DNA of 56,113 bases from Pseudomonas oleovorans subsp. oleovorans (GCF_002197815.1 NZ_NIUB01000033.1:1-56113); one strand, 5' to 3'; positions 8,377 through 16,304 are shown, numbered from the stretch's first letter. Program-made: numbers and translations. Notes: generated by a model not told the origin, from the sequence alone.

Positions 8377-9377
8377 ACCAGATGTTCCATCAGGCGCTTG
8401 TTGCCTTGCCAGTAGCCGCCAAAATCTCGCGAGGTGCGCGTCTCGGCGCACTTCATCAGGATGTCGAAGAACATCTCGCCGTTGCTCATGCGGCGATTGT
8501 CTTCCCGGTAGGCGGCTTCATTGGCGTAGTGGTTCAGGTACATGATGCCGAACTTGTGTACCTGGCCGTACTGCATGCGGCGGAAGCGCGAGAAGTAGCT
8601 TTCGGCCATGTTGGTGGTCACTCCATCGTCCGAACGGTATTCGACCTGATGATTGACGCGATTGGTCGGGAAGTAAGCGTGCAGGGGGTCGTAGGCTGGC
8701 GCTTCGTCAGCAAACACAGTTGTTCCCTTGCGAATGAAGCGACCTGCCAGCTTGAGCACGCCAGCCTGATGTTCGCTCTTCATTACAAATGTCAGAGTGC
8801 GCTTGCCGCCTTGGCCTGACTCAGCACGTGAGCGCATCACGAACACGCAGCGCTTATCTGCTTTCTGATTCTCGGCCAAGCGACGGTCCACACGGTCGGC
8901 CTTTTTGTTCTTCGGGCGCACATGCCCGTTCACATAGGCCCCATCCAATTCCACCTCACCGTCCAGTTCGGTTTCATCGCGCTGAGCCATCAACGACTCC
9001 CGAATCTTGTGCGCCAGCACGAAGGCGGTCTTGTACTGCACGTCCAGATCACGCGCCAGTTGCAGGGCCGACAAGCCTTTCACGGCATTGCAGTAGATGG
9101 CAATGGCGGCTAGGTAGACCTTCAACGGCAGCTTGTGGCTGGCGAAGATCGTGCCGGACGTGACCGAGAACGTGTGGTTGCAGTCGCGGCAGCGCCACTG
9201 GCGGCGGGTCTTGATGAAATAGTGCTTGGCCATGCTGCCGCAGCACGGGCAGATCGCGTCGTGATGGCCCCAACAGCTCTGCTTGAACATCTCGAATGCC
9301 TGATCGTCGCTGAGCGAATAAATCTTGCGCAGCGACAGGGTGCGAGCTTGGGCGGAGAGCAGGAAGTGTTGTGACAT
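8370..9377 (-). CDS. IS1595-family transposase (ISXO2-like DDE domain)
   Basis: This 335-residue transposase has a zinc ribbon at residues about 44-67 (CPCCG ... CRDCNHTF), followed by the linker typical of the family (FSVTSGTIFASHKLPL). The catalytic region includes ELDGAYVNGH (first Asp), TTVFADEAPAYDPL (second Asp) and NMAESYFSRFRRMQ (third position region). It moves the element by a cut- or copy-and-paste reaction at the 24-bp ends. It starts at ATG 9377 and is divergent from the DUF6471-like gene across a 119-bp AT-rich region. The gene appears intact. Confidence 0.92.
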   Translation of the reverse strand: MSQHFLLSAQARTLSLRKIYSLSDDQAFEMFKQSCWGHHDAICPCCGSMAKHYFIKTRRQWRCRDCNHTFSVTSGTIFASHKLPLKVYLAAIAIYCNAVKGLSALQLARDLDVQYKTAFVLAHKIRESLMAQRDETELDGEVELDGAYVNGHVRPKNKKADRVDRRLAENQKADKRCVFVMRSRAESGQGGKRTLTFVMKSEHQAGVLKLAGRFIRKGTTVFADEAPAYDPLHAYFPTNRVNHQVEYRSDDGVTTNMAESYFSRFRRMQYGQVHKFGIMYLNHYANEAAYREDNRRMSNGEMFFDILMKCAETRTSRDFGGYWQGNKRLMEHLVH

Positions 9378-9496
9378 GGCAGCAACTCGTTTCTACATAT
9401 ATGTGGATTATATGCCATATCTGTGCCTTATCGAACTTATATTTAGGGAAATATCCCTTTTGTGGTAGAGTATTCTTCATAAATAGCGAGGTCGCC
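9378..9496. promoter_or_regulatory. Divergent promoter region with two palindromes
   Basis: This AT-rich 119-bp gap between the transposase (-) and the DUF6471-like/restriction genes (+) contains two palindromes: ACATATATGT (9395-9404) and AGGGAAATATCCCT (9445-9458). A possible plus-strand -10 is TATTCT (9471-9476). The ribosome-binding site for 9497 is GAGG at 9488-9491. The palindromes are plausible operators for the small HTH-like protein encoded next to them (inference). Confidence 0.5.
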
Positions 9497-9715
9497 ATGA
9501 ATGAACAGACTTGGAATCAACGCGCCACCAACCTACTGAAGTCGCAGATGGTGCTGGCGGGAGTGAACTACGAGGAGCTGATACAGCGGCTGGCCGCAAT
9601 TGGCGTAGACGAGAGCTACAAGGGCATTGCCAACAAGATCAACCGGGGAACGTTCAGCTTCGTGTTCTTCATGCAGTGCATGAAGGCGTTGGGCGTTAAC
9701 GAAATTCGACTGTGA
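9497..9715 (+). CDS. Small DUF6471-like HTH protein, candidate controller
   Basis: This 72-residue protein starts at ATG 9497, five bases after GAGG. Its sequence (LLKSQMVLAGVNYEELIQRL...ESYKGIANKINRGTFSFVFFMQCMKALGV) follows the Cro/CI-like helix-turn-helix layout and resembles the DUF6471 family. It ends 7 bases before the restriction-methylation gene. In several restriction systems a small HTH protein encoded just upstream (C protein) times expression of the enzyme. The position and palindromic promoter suggest such a role here, but I cannot show it. Confidence 0.65.
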   Translation: MNEQTWNQRATNLLKSQMVLAGVNYEELIQRLAAIGVDESYKGIANKINRGTFSFVFFMQCMKALGVNEIRL

Positions 9716-9722
9716 GCCGACT

Positions 9723-12700
9723 ATGTATCAAGAACTGACAGACCGACTGACCAGCGGCGTAGCACGCTGTGTCACCGAAGAAGAGGTACGATTCCTCTGG
9801 CTGAGTGAACTGAAAAGCGCGCTGGGCGTGCAATTTCAGGCTGAACGCGAACGCAACGATGCCTACTACAACGGTGTTGTCATCGAATTCAAGAATGCGG
9901 GCTTATTTGGCGGAAAGACCAGCAGTCCCGCCTTCAAGGAGGCGGTGTACGACCGTCTGGACAAGTACATCAAGCGCCGTTCAGAGAGTGAAGGCGAAGA
10001 CTCGGCAGATTACATCGGGATTGCGACAGACGGCCGCCATGTCGCCTTCGCTTTCATGCAGGACGACCAGATTGTGCATCGCCACCTGATGCCGATCTGC
10101 GAGTCATCGGTGTCGTTGGTCGCACAGGCACTGAAAGATGCCAAGCGCCGTGCAGTCACCCCAGAAAACCTGATCGAAGATTTCGGCCACATGTCGCCAG
10201 CCGGTGCGGGCATGATGCAAGCGCTGGCTGATTCGCTCATGAGCCAGTTGGCCGCGAAAGGCCCCAACAAGATCAAGATGCTATTCGAAGAATGGCGTCA
10301 CCTGTACGGCCAGGTGGCCGACTTGTCGGCCAACCAGGTTGATGACATCTTGCGCAGCATTGGCTTTAACCTGACCTGTAAGCAAGCAAGCAAGCAAGCA
10401 AGCAACAGCATCATTCCGGTCGCACTATTTGTCATTCACACCTATGACTCTCTCCTCATCAAGCTGCTCGGTGCCGAAATCGTCTCCATGCTTGGCGACC
10501 ATACTGCCTACAAGGGCTTTGCTGAGGCTGCCTCGGTGCTTGGCGATGTCGAGCTGACTCAGCGCATTGCCGCCGAGATCGAACGTGGCGAATTCTTTAG
10601 CCGCGCAGGGATTCAGGGGTTTGTTGAAGAGGCCATTTTCAGTTGGTATCTCGACGCTGCTACCGATCCGGCACATGGAGCCGACATCTGCCGTGGCCTG
10701 CGGCAAGTTCTGGTTGGCCTGGCGATGTACCGCACTGACAATCTGACCGTTGCCCGTTCACGGGACGTGCTCAAACACTTCTACCAAGACTTGGTGCCCG
10801 ATGCGCTGCGCAAGAGCTTGGGCGAGTTCTATACCCCGGACTGGTTGGTAGAGGTCACGCTCGACAAAACCGGCGTCTCCGACTGGACTGATAAGCGCTT
10901 CCTCGACCCGACCTGTGGTTCTGGATCATTCCTGCTGGCAACGATCAAGCGCATTCGCCAACAGGCCGAAGCGGCGAGTTGGTCGCAAAAAGCCACGCTG
11001 GAACATATCACCCGTAGCGTGTGGGGCTTCGACCTCAACCCCTTGGCCGTACAAGCGGCGCGGGTCAATCTGCTGATTTCCATTACCGACTTACTGGCAG
11101 CCTGCCCTGGCTCTCGCATTGAACTGCCTGTTCTGCTGGCTGATGCGGTGTATTCGCCCGCTCGCAATCCAGATAGCGACGAAGACACGGTGGAGTACAC
11201 CATCGGTAGCCAGGTCGCCAACCTGAAAGTGACCTTGCCTGCGGCATTGGCGCTGGATCGCAAGCGCCTCGATGCGGTGTTCTCGACCATGGGGGAACTG
11301 GTCGAAGCAGATACCGACTACCCTGATGTTGAACAGAAGTTGATCGCTCGTCGCCAGTTAAGCCAGGAGGAAGCTGACTCTTGGCGTCTCCCTCTATCGG
11401 AAACCTATGGGCGGGTGCTTGATCTGCATCGCAAGAACTGGAATGGCATCTGGTTCCGCATCGTGCGCAACTTTTTCTGGTCGGCCACTGCCGGAGAATT
11501 TGACGTGGTGATCGGCAATCCGCCGTGGGTGCGTTGGTCGAAGCTGCCAGAGTTGTATCGGGAGCGAGTCATGCCAACCTGCCGCGACTATGACATCTTC
11601 TCCAGTACGCCGCACCATGGTGGTAACGAGCTGGATATCTCCGCGATGATTTCATACACGGTGTCCGACAAGTGGCTAAAGGAAGAAGGCCAACTGGCCT
11701 TCCTGGTCACGCAGACCCTGTTCCAGTCTCCCTCATCGGAAGGCTTCCGGCGCTTCCGCATCAAGGATGGCTATAACCTGATCCCCGAATCGGTAGACGA
11801 CCTCAAGTCGCTTAAACCCTTCCCGGATGCGGCCAACAAGACGGCCATTTTCGTTGCAAGCAAAAGCCGGTCGCGTGTTCCGAGCTACCCGCTCCCCTAC
11901 TATGTGTGGAATGCCGCGCCTGGGGCCAAGAAAGTCATTTCGGCGTCACTGGACAAGGCCGCCGCGCTGTCCGGCGTGATCATTGACCAGCAAGAGGCCA
12001 CCCCCGTTGGTGGTGAAGGCTCTCCGTGGGCGGTACTGCCGGTTGGGGAGTTTGCCTCGATGGCCTGCCTGACCGGACAAAGCGAGTGGGCGCAGGGCCG
12101 CAAAGGCGTCACCGTGGACTTGAACGGGATCTATTTCGTGTCCGTCACCCGCGTCAGCGAAGACGGCAACTTGGTGCAGATCGAAACCCGCCCCGAGGCA
12201 GGCAAGACAAACATAGGTCCAAAGCAGCGTCACTGGATTGAGCCGGACATGCTCTACCCGTTGCTGAAAGGAGCCAGTGACTTTTCGGCTTGCTACGTTA
12301 GCCCGAAAGACGAACTGTATGCGTTGGTGCCGAACCGTGGCATTACCAAGGAAGAGTACGATGGTGCCGAAGCGCTGATCGATGCCGAAATGCCACAGTT
12401 AGGCCGCTATTTCACGTCATTCCGCGAGCTGCTGGCCCGCCGTTCGACCTATCGTGGGCGGATGCCTAACGCACCGTACTACGCCGTCTACAACGTCGGA
12501 AACTATACCTTCGCGCCATGGAAAGTGATATGGGCAGAGCAGAAGGATTTCTGCGCCGCCGTCGTGTCCACTGCTACCGTACCGGGTGCTGGCGAGCGGG
12601 TTGTCGTGCCCGACCACAAGTTGTTCTTTGTGGATTTTGATGCGGCAGAACCGGCGTACTTTCTGTGCGGCATGCTGAATACTGCGAAAGTGCGCCAGTT

Positions 12701-12893
12701 CATCGAAAGCCACGTCATCAAGACCCAAATTGGCAACGTGTTCAAGCATCTGAGCGTGCCGCAGTTCGACGCGAAGAACCCACGGCACCGTGAACTGGCC
12801 GCACTGGTCGAGCAGGCACACGCCGAACACGATCAGGCTAAACGGCAGGTGCTGCTGGCGAAAATCAGCGACCTTGGCAGTAAGCTGCTGTAA
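9723..12893 (+). CDS. Single-chain restriction-methylation enzyme (type IIG-like N6-adenine methyltransferase)
   Basis: A 1,056-residue protein. The N-terminal part has a PD-(D/E)xK-like nuclease pattern: Asp46 in ERNDAYYNG, then VVIEFK with Glu55 and Lys57. A helical region (about 130-340) follows. The gamma-class N6-adenine methyltransferase core has YTPDW at residue 370, motif I DPTCGSGSF from Asp395 (SAM binding) and catalytic motif IV NPPW at 599-602. The last 350 residues are a likely target-recognition domain. The layout is that of Eco57I/type IIG enzymes, which cut and methylate with one chain. Codons 220-227 (KQASKQAS) are a (AAGC)6 tract lying between nuclease and methyltransferase. 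Gain or loss of one unit would end translation soon after. The gene rides in an IS1595-family element. Confidence 0.85.
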   Translation: MYQELTDRLTSGVARCVTEEEVRFLWLSELKSALGVQFQAERERNDAYYNGVVIEFKNAGLFGGKTSSPAFKEAVYDRLDKYIKRRSESEGEDSADYIGIATDGRHVAFAFMQDDQIVHRHLMPICESSVSLVAQALKDAKRRAVTPENLIEDFGHMSPAGAGMMQALADSLMSQLAAKGPNKIKMLFEEWRHLYGQVADLSANQVDDILRSIGFNLTCKQASKQASNSIIPVALFVIHTYDSLLIKLLGAEIVSMLGDHTAYKGFAEAASVLGDVELTQRIAAEIERGEFFSRAGIQGFVEEAIFSWYLDAATDPAHGADICRGLRQVLVGLAMYRTDNLTVARSRDVLKHFYQDLVPDALRKSLGEFYTPDWLVEVTLDKTGVSDWTDKRFLDPTCGSGSFLLATIKRIRQQAEAASWSQKATLEHITRSVWGFDLNPLAVQAARVNLLISITDLLAACPGSRIELPVLLADAVYSPARNPDSDEDTVEYTIGSQVANLKVTLPAALALDRKRLDAVFSTMGELVEADTDYPDVEQKLIARRQLSQEEADSWRLPLSETYGRVLDLHRKNWNGIWFRIVRNFFWSATAGEFDVVIGNPPWVRWSKLPELYRERVMPTCRDYDIFSSTPHHGGNELDISAMISYTVSDKWLKEEGQLAFLVTQTLFQSPSSEGFRRFRIKDGYNLIPESVDDLKSLKPFPDAANKTAIFVASKSRSRVPSYPLPYYVWNAAPGAKKVISASLDKAAALSGVIIDQQEATPVGGEGSPWAVLPVGEFASMACLTGQSEWAQGRKGVTVDLNGIYFVSVTRVSEDGNLVQIETRPEAGKTNIGPKQRHWIEPDMLYPLLKGASDFSACYVSPKDELYALVPNRGITKEEYDGAEALIDAEMPQLGRYFTSFRELLARRSTYRGRMPNAPYYAVYNVGNYTFAPWKVIWAEQKDFCAAVVSTATVPGAGERVVVPDHKLFFVDFDAAEPAYFLCGMLNTAKVRQFIESHVIKTQIGNVFKHLSVPQFDAKNPRHRELAALVEQAHAEHDQAKRQVLLAKISDLGSKLL
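10380..10405 (+). repeat. (AAGC)6 tetranucleotide repeat inside the restriction-methylation gene
   Basis: Six complete AAGC units plus two bases, in frame as AAG CAA GCA AGC. Losing one unit leads to a TGA near 10,550; adding one unit gives a TGA within about 45 bases. The current length keeps the long frame open. Tetranucleotide tracts in methylase genes are the classic slipped-strand phase-variation switch. Confidence 0.95.
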
Positions 12894-12999
12894 CGGCGAC
12901 ATTCAAACAGAAGTGCAAGAGGGAGGCCGCATGCGACATGACGACATTCGCCATCGTTACCGTTAGCAGTTCAAAACAGGACGGGGAGTCGATAACAGC

Positions 13000-13236
13000 G
13001 TGCCGGATAGCTGGCTGTCGGATATTTCCTCCCTATGCGCCAATGTCGATGTGCTGATTCAAGGCGAACTACGTGAAGGCTTTCATTGGCTGGATATCAA
13101 GGAAAAGCATGGGATGCTGTCGGTGTCTTATGCGGCTCCGGGCGCACTGACGGACGCGATTGATGCCTTGGTCGATGCAGCGGACACGGCTTGTCGCCAA
13201 GACGGGGGCCAGCCTATTTCGCAGAGGACGTACTGA
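13000..13236 (+). CDS. Small unknown ORF at the right end of the element
   Basis: A 78-residue frame starts at GTG 13000 with GGGGAG about 12 bases upstream. The product (PDSWLSDISSLCANVDVLIQGELREGFHWLDIKEKHGMLSVSYAAPGALTDAIDALVDAADTAC...) reads like a genuine soluble domain, but I do not recognise it. It lies about 100 bases after the restriction-methylation gene and is followed by a terminator, so it may be the last gene of that operon. It could also be a remnant. Confidence 0.45.
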   Translation: MPDSWLSDISSLCANVDVLIQGELREGFHWLDIKEKHGMLSVSYAAPGALTDAIDALVDAADTACRQDGGQPISQRTY

Positions 13237-13270
13237 CTGCGATGGATTCAGCCCCTCATTAAATGCACAA

Positions 13271-13290
13271 AGCCCGCGATTTTGCGGGCT
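13271..13290. terminator. Hairpin just inside the right end of the element
   Basis: AGCCCGC (13271-13277) pairs with GCGGGCT (13284-13290) around GATTTT. It is followed by TCTGACTTTG on the plus strand and lies 7 bases from the right terminal repeat. It likely ends the passenger operon. Confidence 0.7.
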
Positions 13291-13297
13291 TCTGACT

Positions 13298-13321
13298 TTG
13301 TGCGTTTGCTACATAATTCCG
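13298..13321 (-). repeat. Right terminal inverted repeat of the IS1595-family element
   Basis: Exact reverse complement of 7854-7877 over 24 bases. Confidence 0.95.
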
Positions 13322-13329
13322 GTTTTGCG
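13322..13329. repeat. Target-site duplication, right copy (GTTTTGCG)
   Basis: Identical to 7846-7853. It marks the outer edge of the insertion. Confidence 0.95.
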
Positions 13330-13353
13330 CAATCTGTCAGTGAATATCGCTGC

Positions 13354-13683
13354 TCAGCGAATCTGGTCGAAGCTACCGTCTGCTTGCCAGCAGTATTCGG
13401 TGTTGAGCTGAGTTTTTACCCAGTCCTCACGCAACGCTCGCTTCAAAAAATCGGGCAGTTGCACACCCCACTTCTGGAGCACTTCATCGAAACCGTCCGC
13501 CTCCTGAACCTCCCCGTAACCTGGGGCAAACAAAGAGTTCCACAGCGGGGTTGTCATGGGATCAGTTGCGTCGAACAGGTAGCAAAAGTAGTGAGGACCA
13601 CTTACGCCCACCTGAAAGCCTATTACAACGATTGCTCGGCCAGCCGAAGTGGTGGAGGGAAGATCAATGGTGTGACGTGACAT
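13354..13683 (-). CDS. Unknown backbone protein
   Basis: This 109-residue protein starts at ATG 13683 with AAGGGGG upstream. The start overlaps the stop of the preceding gene as TAATG, so translation is probably coupled. The product (RHTIDLPSTTSAGRAIVVIGFQVGVSGPHYFCYLFDATDPMTTPLWNSLF...) is small, mixed alpha/beta and lacks a signal peptide. No family is recognised. It is the last gene before the IS1595-family insertion and was probably co-transcribed with the 7359-7841 gene before that event. Confidence 0.6.
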   Translation of the reverse strand: MSRHTIDLPSTTSAGRAIVVIGFQVGVSGPHYFCYLFDATDPMTTPLWNSLFAPGYGEVQEADGFDEVLQKWGVQLPDFLKRALREDWVKTQLNTEYCWQADGSFDQIR

Positions 13684-14105
13684 TAGACCCCCTTGCTCAG
13701 AGCAACATCCTGCACCTGATAAGCGCATGCGGGTTGGGCACGCTCAATGGCAGCATTGATACGATCCCAAAGCTCCTTTCCAGACTCGTCGCAACTCTCG
13801 CGGCAGGAACCTAGATGGATTTGCCAAATCTTGAGCAGGCTTATAGCGTCTACAGGCAGGTACGCCATTTCAGCATGCTTCGTATCCGAAGGCAGATCAT
13901 TCATCTTGGCTACATCAGCAGCAAGCTCTTTGCCTACCTGAACTGCCCAGTTGACCCACTCACGCCGCTGCCAATACACCGGCTCATCGTCCTGCGGGAC
14001 TTTAATTTGATGTGCATTTCCACTGTTGATAGAGGCCATAGCACGAATCGCCTCATCAACCTTTTCGCGGGATACCCTGACTATTGCACTCATGCTGTCC
14101 GTCAT
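13683..14105 (-). CDS. Unknown backbone protein
   Basis: This 140-residue protein starts at ATG 14105, overlapping the upstream stop as ATGA. It is soluble, mostly helical (EKVDEAIRAMASI ... WAVQVGKELAADVAKM), with paired Cys in GSCRESCDESG and a Cys near the end. No family is recognised. The tight overlap with both neighbours shows a three-gene operon (14344 to 13354) whose products probably work together. Confidence 0.6.
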   Translation of the reverse strand: MTDSMSAIVRVSREKVDEAIRAMASINSGNAHQIKVPQDDEPVYWQRREWVNWAVQVGKELAADVAKMNDLPSDTKHAEMAYLPVDAISLLKIWQIHLGSCRESCDESGKELWDRINAAIERAQPACAYQVQDVALSKGV

Positions 14106-14344
14106 TCCTTGGTCCCTTTTTCGAGCCATTCCAGCAGGCGCCCGGCAACCGCCTCGCTTACACCCGTTTCAGCGGCTAATTCAGGTGCTGTCTTCTTACG
14201 CAGAGCGACTGCAAGCAGATAACGGTAAGCACCCTCAGCACCACCTGGAATTGGCCCGTTCTGCACAAAGTCATCAACGAACGCTGAGTCAGCGTCAGCT
14301 AGTGATGCAGCTATGAAGTCTACGGGTTGGTTAGCAATGGACAT
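14102..14344 (-). CDS. Small unknown helical protein
   Basis: This 80-residue protein starts at ATG 14344 with AGGAA 7 bases upstream. It is acidic at the N-terminus and helical at the C-terminus, where TAPELAAETGVSEAVAGRLLEWLEKG resembles a short helix-turn-helix. It is the first gene of an overlapping three-gene run. A regulatory role is possible but unproven. Confidence 0.55.
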   Translation of the reverse strand: MSIANQPVDFIAASLADADSAFVDDFVQNGPIPGGAEGAYRYLLAVALRKKTAPELAAETGVSEAVAGRLLEWLEKGTKE

Positions 14345-14429
14345 GGGTGTTCCTGATTTTGGGTAAAAGGCGAGCAGCCTAACAGCTGCTCGAATGCTCG
14401 CTATCCACAGGCGTTGCCCGTGGCGCTCA

Positions 14430-15545
14430 TCAATTCATAACGCCTGCTGTATCAGTTGTGCTCGCAACCTTATGTGGTTTCTCTACGAAGCGGCTCCAGG
14501 TATCCCGGAACTTACTCTCCAGTTCTGGGCGCGGTGCCTTGTATGTGAAAACATGGACGCCCTTATCCCAGTAGAGGGTCGTCGCTTGCGTGCTTCCTGC
14601 ATTAGCTTTCATGGCAGCCAGCGCTGTCTCGCTTGGGGTGTTGTAGAGCGTGTACTCAGCATTCTGCTGGGCCACGTCGTTGCGCATAAAGAAGCTGATG
14701 AACTCCCGCGCAGCCTCATAATTCTGCGACTTCGATGTGATCGCCATAGTGTCGAGAAAGAACATCGTGCCCTCATCAGGCAGGATGTACTCCAGATTAG
14801 GATTATCCTTGATTAGCGCACGGGCATCGCCTTCCCAAGCCATGCTGATGCAGAGTTTCCCTTCTGAAATTGCCTCGATGTAGGCCGCGCTATCAACCAT
14901 CGCGTAGTGTGGCTTCAAGGAGGTCAACGACTGATCCACTTCCTCAAGTGAGCGCTTCGTGGCGAAATCAAGACTACGACCCTTGTAGTTCATGATCAGC
15001 GAATAGACTTCTTCGCGCCCCTCAAGAATGCTGACACCACATGAGCTGAGCTTTTGAACTGATGCCTCGTCAAACATCAGGCCCCAGGTTTGCTCAATCG
15101 GGCGCCCAAGCGCTGCCTCTGCCTTACCACGATCAAGTAGCACGCCGACGCGCCCCCAGAAATACGGGGCTGCGTAGCTCAATGTTGGGTCTTGGCGAAA
15201 AAGATGGCTGCGGATCAGCGGCTGCGAATCATAGAAGCCTTCGATCTTCGATGCGTCGAAAGGCCTAATGTGGCTCCCACTTATCAGCTCCTGGAGCGTA
15301 TCGGTAGCAGGCACCACTACATCGAGTGGATCACTCGACTTTATGAGCGCTACCATTTCCTCCCCAGTCTCGTAGGTCTTGTGGTGGACCGTAATTCCCG
15401 ATTCTTTCTCAAATCGTGCGAGCAGGGCTGGGTCTATGTAGTCATTCCAGTTGGCTACGTGGATTTCTTGGCCGGCACTAACTGTGCCCGCGATGGCCAT
15501 AATTACGGCAGCCAGAATCGTTGTTGACGCTTTCTTCTTGAACAC
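14430..15545 (-). CDS. Periplasmic polyamine-binding protein (PotD/PotF-like)
   Basis: This protein of about 371 residues starts at GTG 15545 (GGAGAG then 5 bases; a GTG two codons earlier is also open). It has a signal peptide ending in TVSAG. The mature start EIHVANWNDYIDPALLARFEKESGITV is the hallmark of the putrescine/spermidine-binding family. SDPLDVVVPATDTL, SYAAPYFWGRVGVLLDR and the later TMFFLDTMAITSKS also fit. These proteins bind polyamines in the periplasm and hand them to PotGHI-type permeases or to signalling partners. No permease or ATPase gene is nearby, so it may feed a chromosomal transporter or act as a sensor. Its presence between plasmid orphan genes is unusual. Confidence 0.85.
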   Translation of the reverse strand: MFKKKASTTILAAVIMAIAGTVSAGQEIHVANWNDYIDPALLARFEKESGITVHHKTYETGEEMVALIKSSDPLDVVVPATDTLQELISGSHIRPFDASKIEGFYDSQPLIRSHLFRQDPTLSYAAPYFWGRVGVLLDRGKAEAALGRPIEQTWGLMFDEASVQKLSSCGVSILEGREEVYSLIMNYKGRSLDFATKRSLEEVDQSLTSLKPHYAMVDSAAYIEAISEGKLCISMAWEGDARALIKDNPNLEYILPDEGTMFFLDTMAITSKSQNYEAAREFISFFMRNDVAQQNAEYTLYNTPSETALAAMKANAGSTQATTLYWDKGVHVFTYKAPRPELESKFRDTWSRFVEKPHKVASTTDTAGVMN

Positions 15546-15667
15546 AAGCACTCTCCGAGGTGAATTGTGAGTTCATCGGAGAATAAAGGCGTCCTCTCGA
15601 ATGCTTCCATTCAACACGAAGCACTTTGTGTCAGTTGGCCACCACGCCCAGATCACGCGTAGATGGG

Positions 15668-15943
15668 TTATTGCTCAACGTTGATGGCGTACACCTGAAC
15701 AGGCTCATCCCCGAAGTGCGGATGCGTCAAAGTCGTGATCCGGTAGCCTTTCCATGGGCGTTTTAGTCTCCGGCTCAGGTCATCCCGTTTGGGGTAGCCG
15801 CAAGTCAGCTCGATGGAGTCGTAACACCTCCCCTCAAGCCGCTTTCGCCAGTAGGGCGTCACAAGCCGGAATTCCTCTCGCTTCTCTCCCTGCTTGATTG
15901 CTTCGAAATACTCGCTCTTGAGCGGAAGCGTCAACGTCGCCAT
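15668..15943 (-). CDS. ASCH-domain protein
   Basis: This 91-residue protein starts at ATG 15943, five bases after GGGGG. The pattern LKSEYFEAIKQGEKREEFRLVTPYWRKRLEGRCYDSIELTCGY is typical of small phage and plasmid ASCH-domain proteins, a beta-barrel fold related to PUA that binds RNA or nucleotides. The partner is unknown. It stands 118 bases upstream of the polyamine-binding gene on the same strand. Confidence 0.65.
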   Translation of the reverse strand: MATLTLPLKSEYFEAIKQGEKREEFRLVTPYWRKRLEGRCYDSIELTCGYPKRDDLSRRLKRPWKGYRITTLTHPHFGDEPVQVYAINVEQ

Positions 15944-15956
15944 TGCCACCCCCTTA

Positions 15957-16289
15957 TCAGAACCAGCTGAGTGGTGCCGGAACAGGCACGGCAGCCATGG
16001 CTTTCTCTACTGCCGCCCCCAACTCCAGGGTGCCGATTCGAGCTGCGCACTCCCGGTATGACTCAGGACGAACTGGGACAGGGTTCGCCGGGTCATTTGC
16101 AGGTTTTAAAAGGCATTCGGCTCGGTAGTGCGCAACATCAGAACTCTGTTCGGGATTCTTCTCCCATGCAGCAAGGGCAGCCTCACCTGCATGGGCCAAC
16201 TGGACTGAGTTGTTGAAGAATTGGAATCCAACGACACAAACAAAAATCGCGATGGCAGCAACTGAGCTGCGAACAATGATCCGCTTCAT
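15957..16289 (-). CDS. Exported or membrane-anchored unknown protein
   Basis: This 110-residue protein has an N-terminal hydrophobic segment (RSSVAAIAIFVCVVGFQFF) after a basic start, acting as a signal or anchor. The remainder has two Cys (ECLLKPAND, RECAARIG) that could form a disulfide. It ends 13 bases before the ASCH gene, suggesting co-transcription. No family is recognised. Confidence 0.55.
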   Translation of the reverse strand: MKRIIVRSSVAAIAIFVCVVGFQFFNNSVQLAHAGEAALAAWEKNPEQSSDVAHYRAECLLKPANDPANPVPVRPESYRECAARIGTLELGAAVEKAMAAVPVPAPLSWF

Positions 16290-16304
16290 AAATTCGATCC
16301 CAGA

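Larger units (their letters stand above)
7854..13321. mobile_element. IS1595-family element carrying a restriction-methylation gene
   Basis: This 5,468-bp element is defined by perfect 24-bp inverted terminal repeats (7854-7877 and 13298-13321, starting CGGAATTATGTAGC) and an 8-bp direct target repeat. It holds, left to right, an unknown 145-residue gene (+), an ISXO2-domain transposase (-), a DUF6471-like small protein (+), a single-chain restriction-methylation enzyme (+) and a small unknown ORF (+). IS1595-family groups are known for members with passenger genes. Hairpins just inside both ends may block outside transcription. It is inserted in the minus-strand backbone run between the 13354 and 7841 genes. 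Confidence 0.9.

Noticed and set aside
10380..10405. Possible assembly or sequencing artefact, or CRISPR-like repeat
   Set aside because: It is a simple 4-bp tandem tract without spacers and keeps the 1,056-codon frame open, so it reads as a genuine microsatellite in a coding region.
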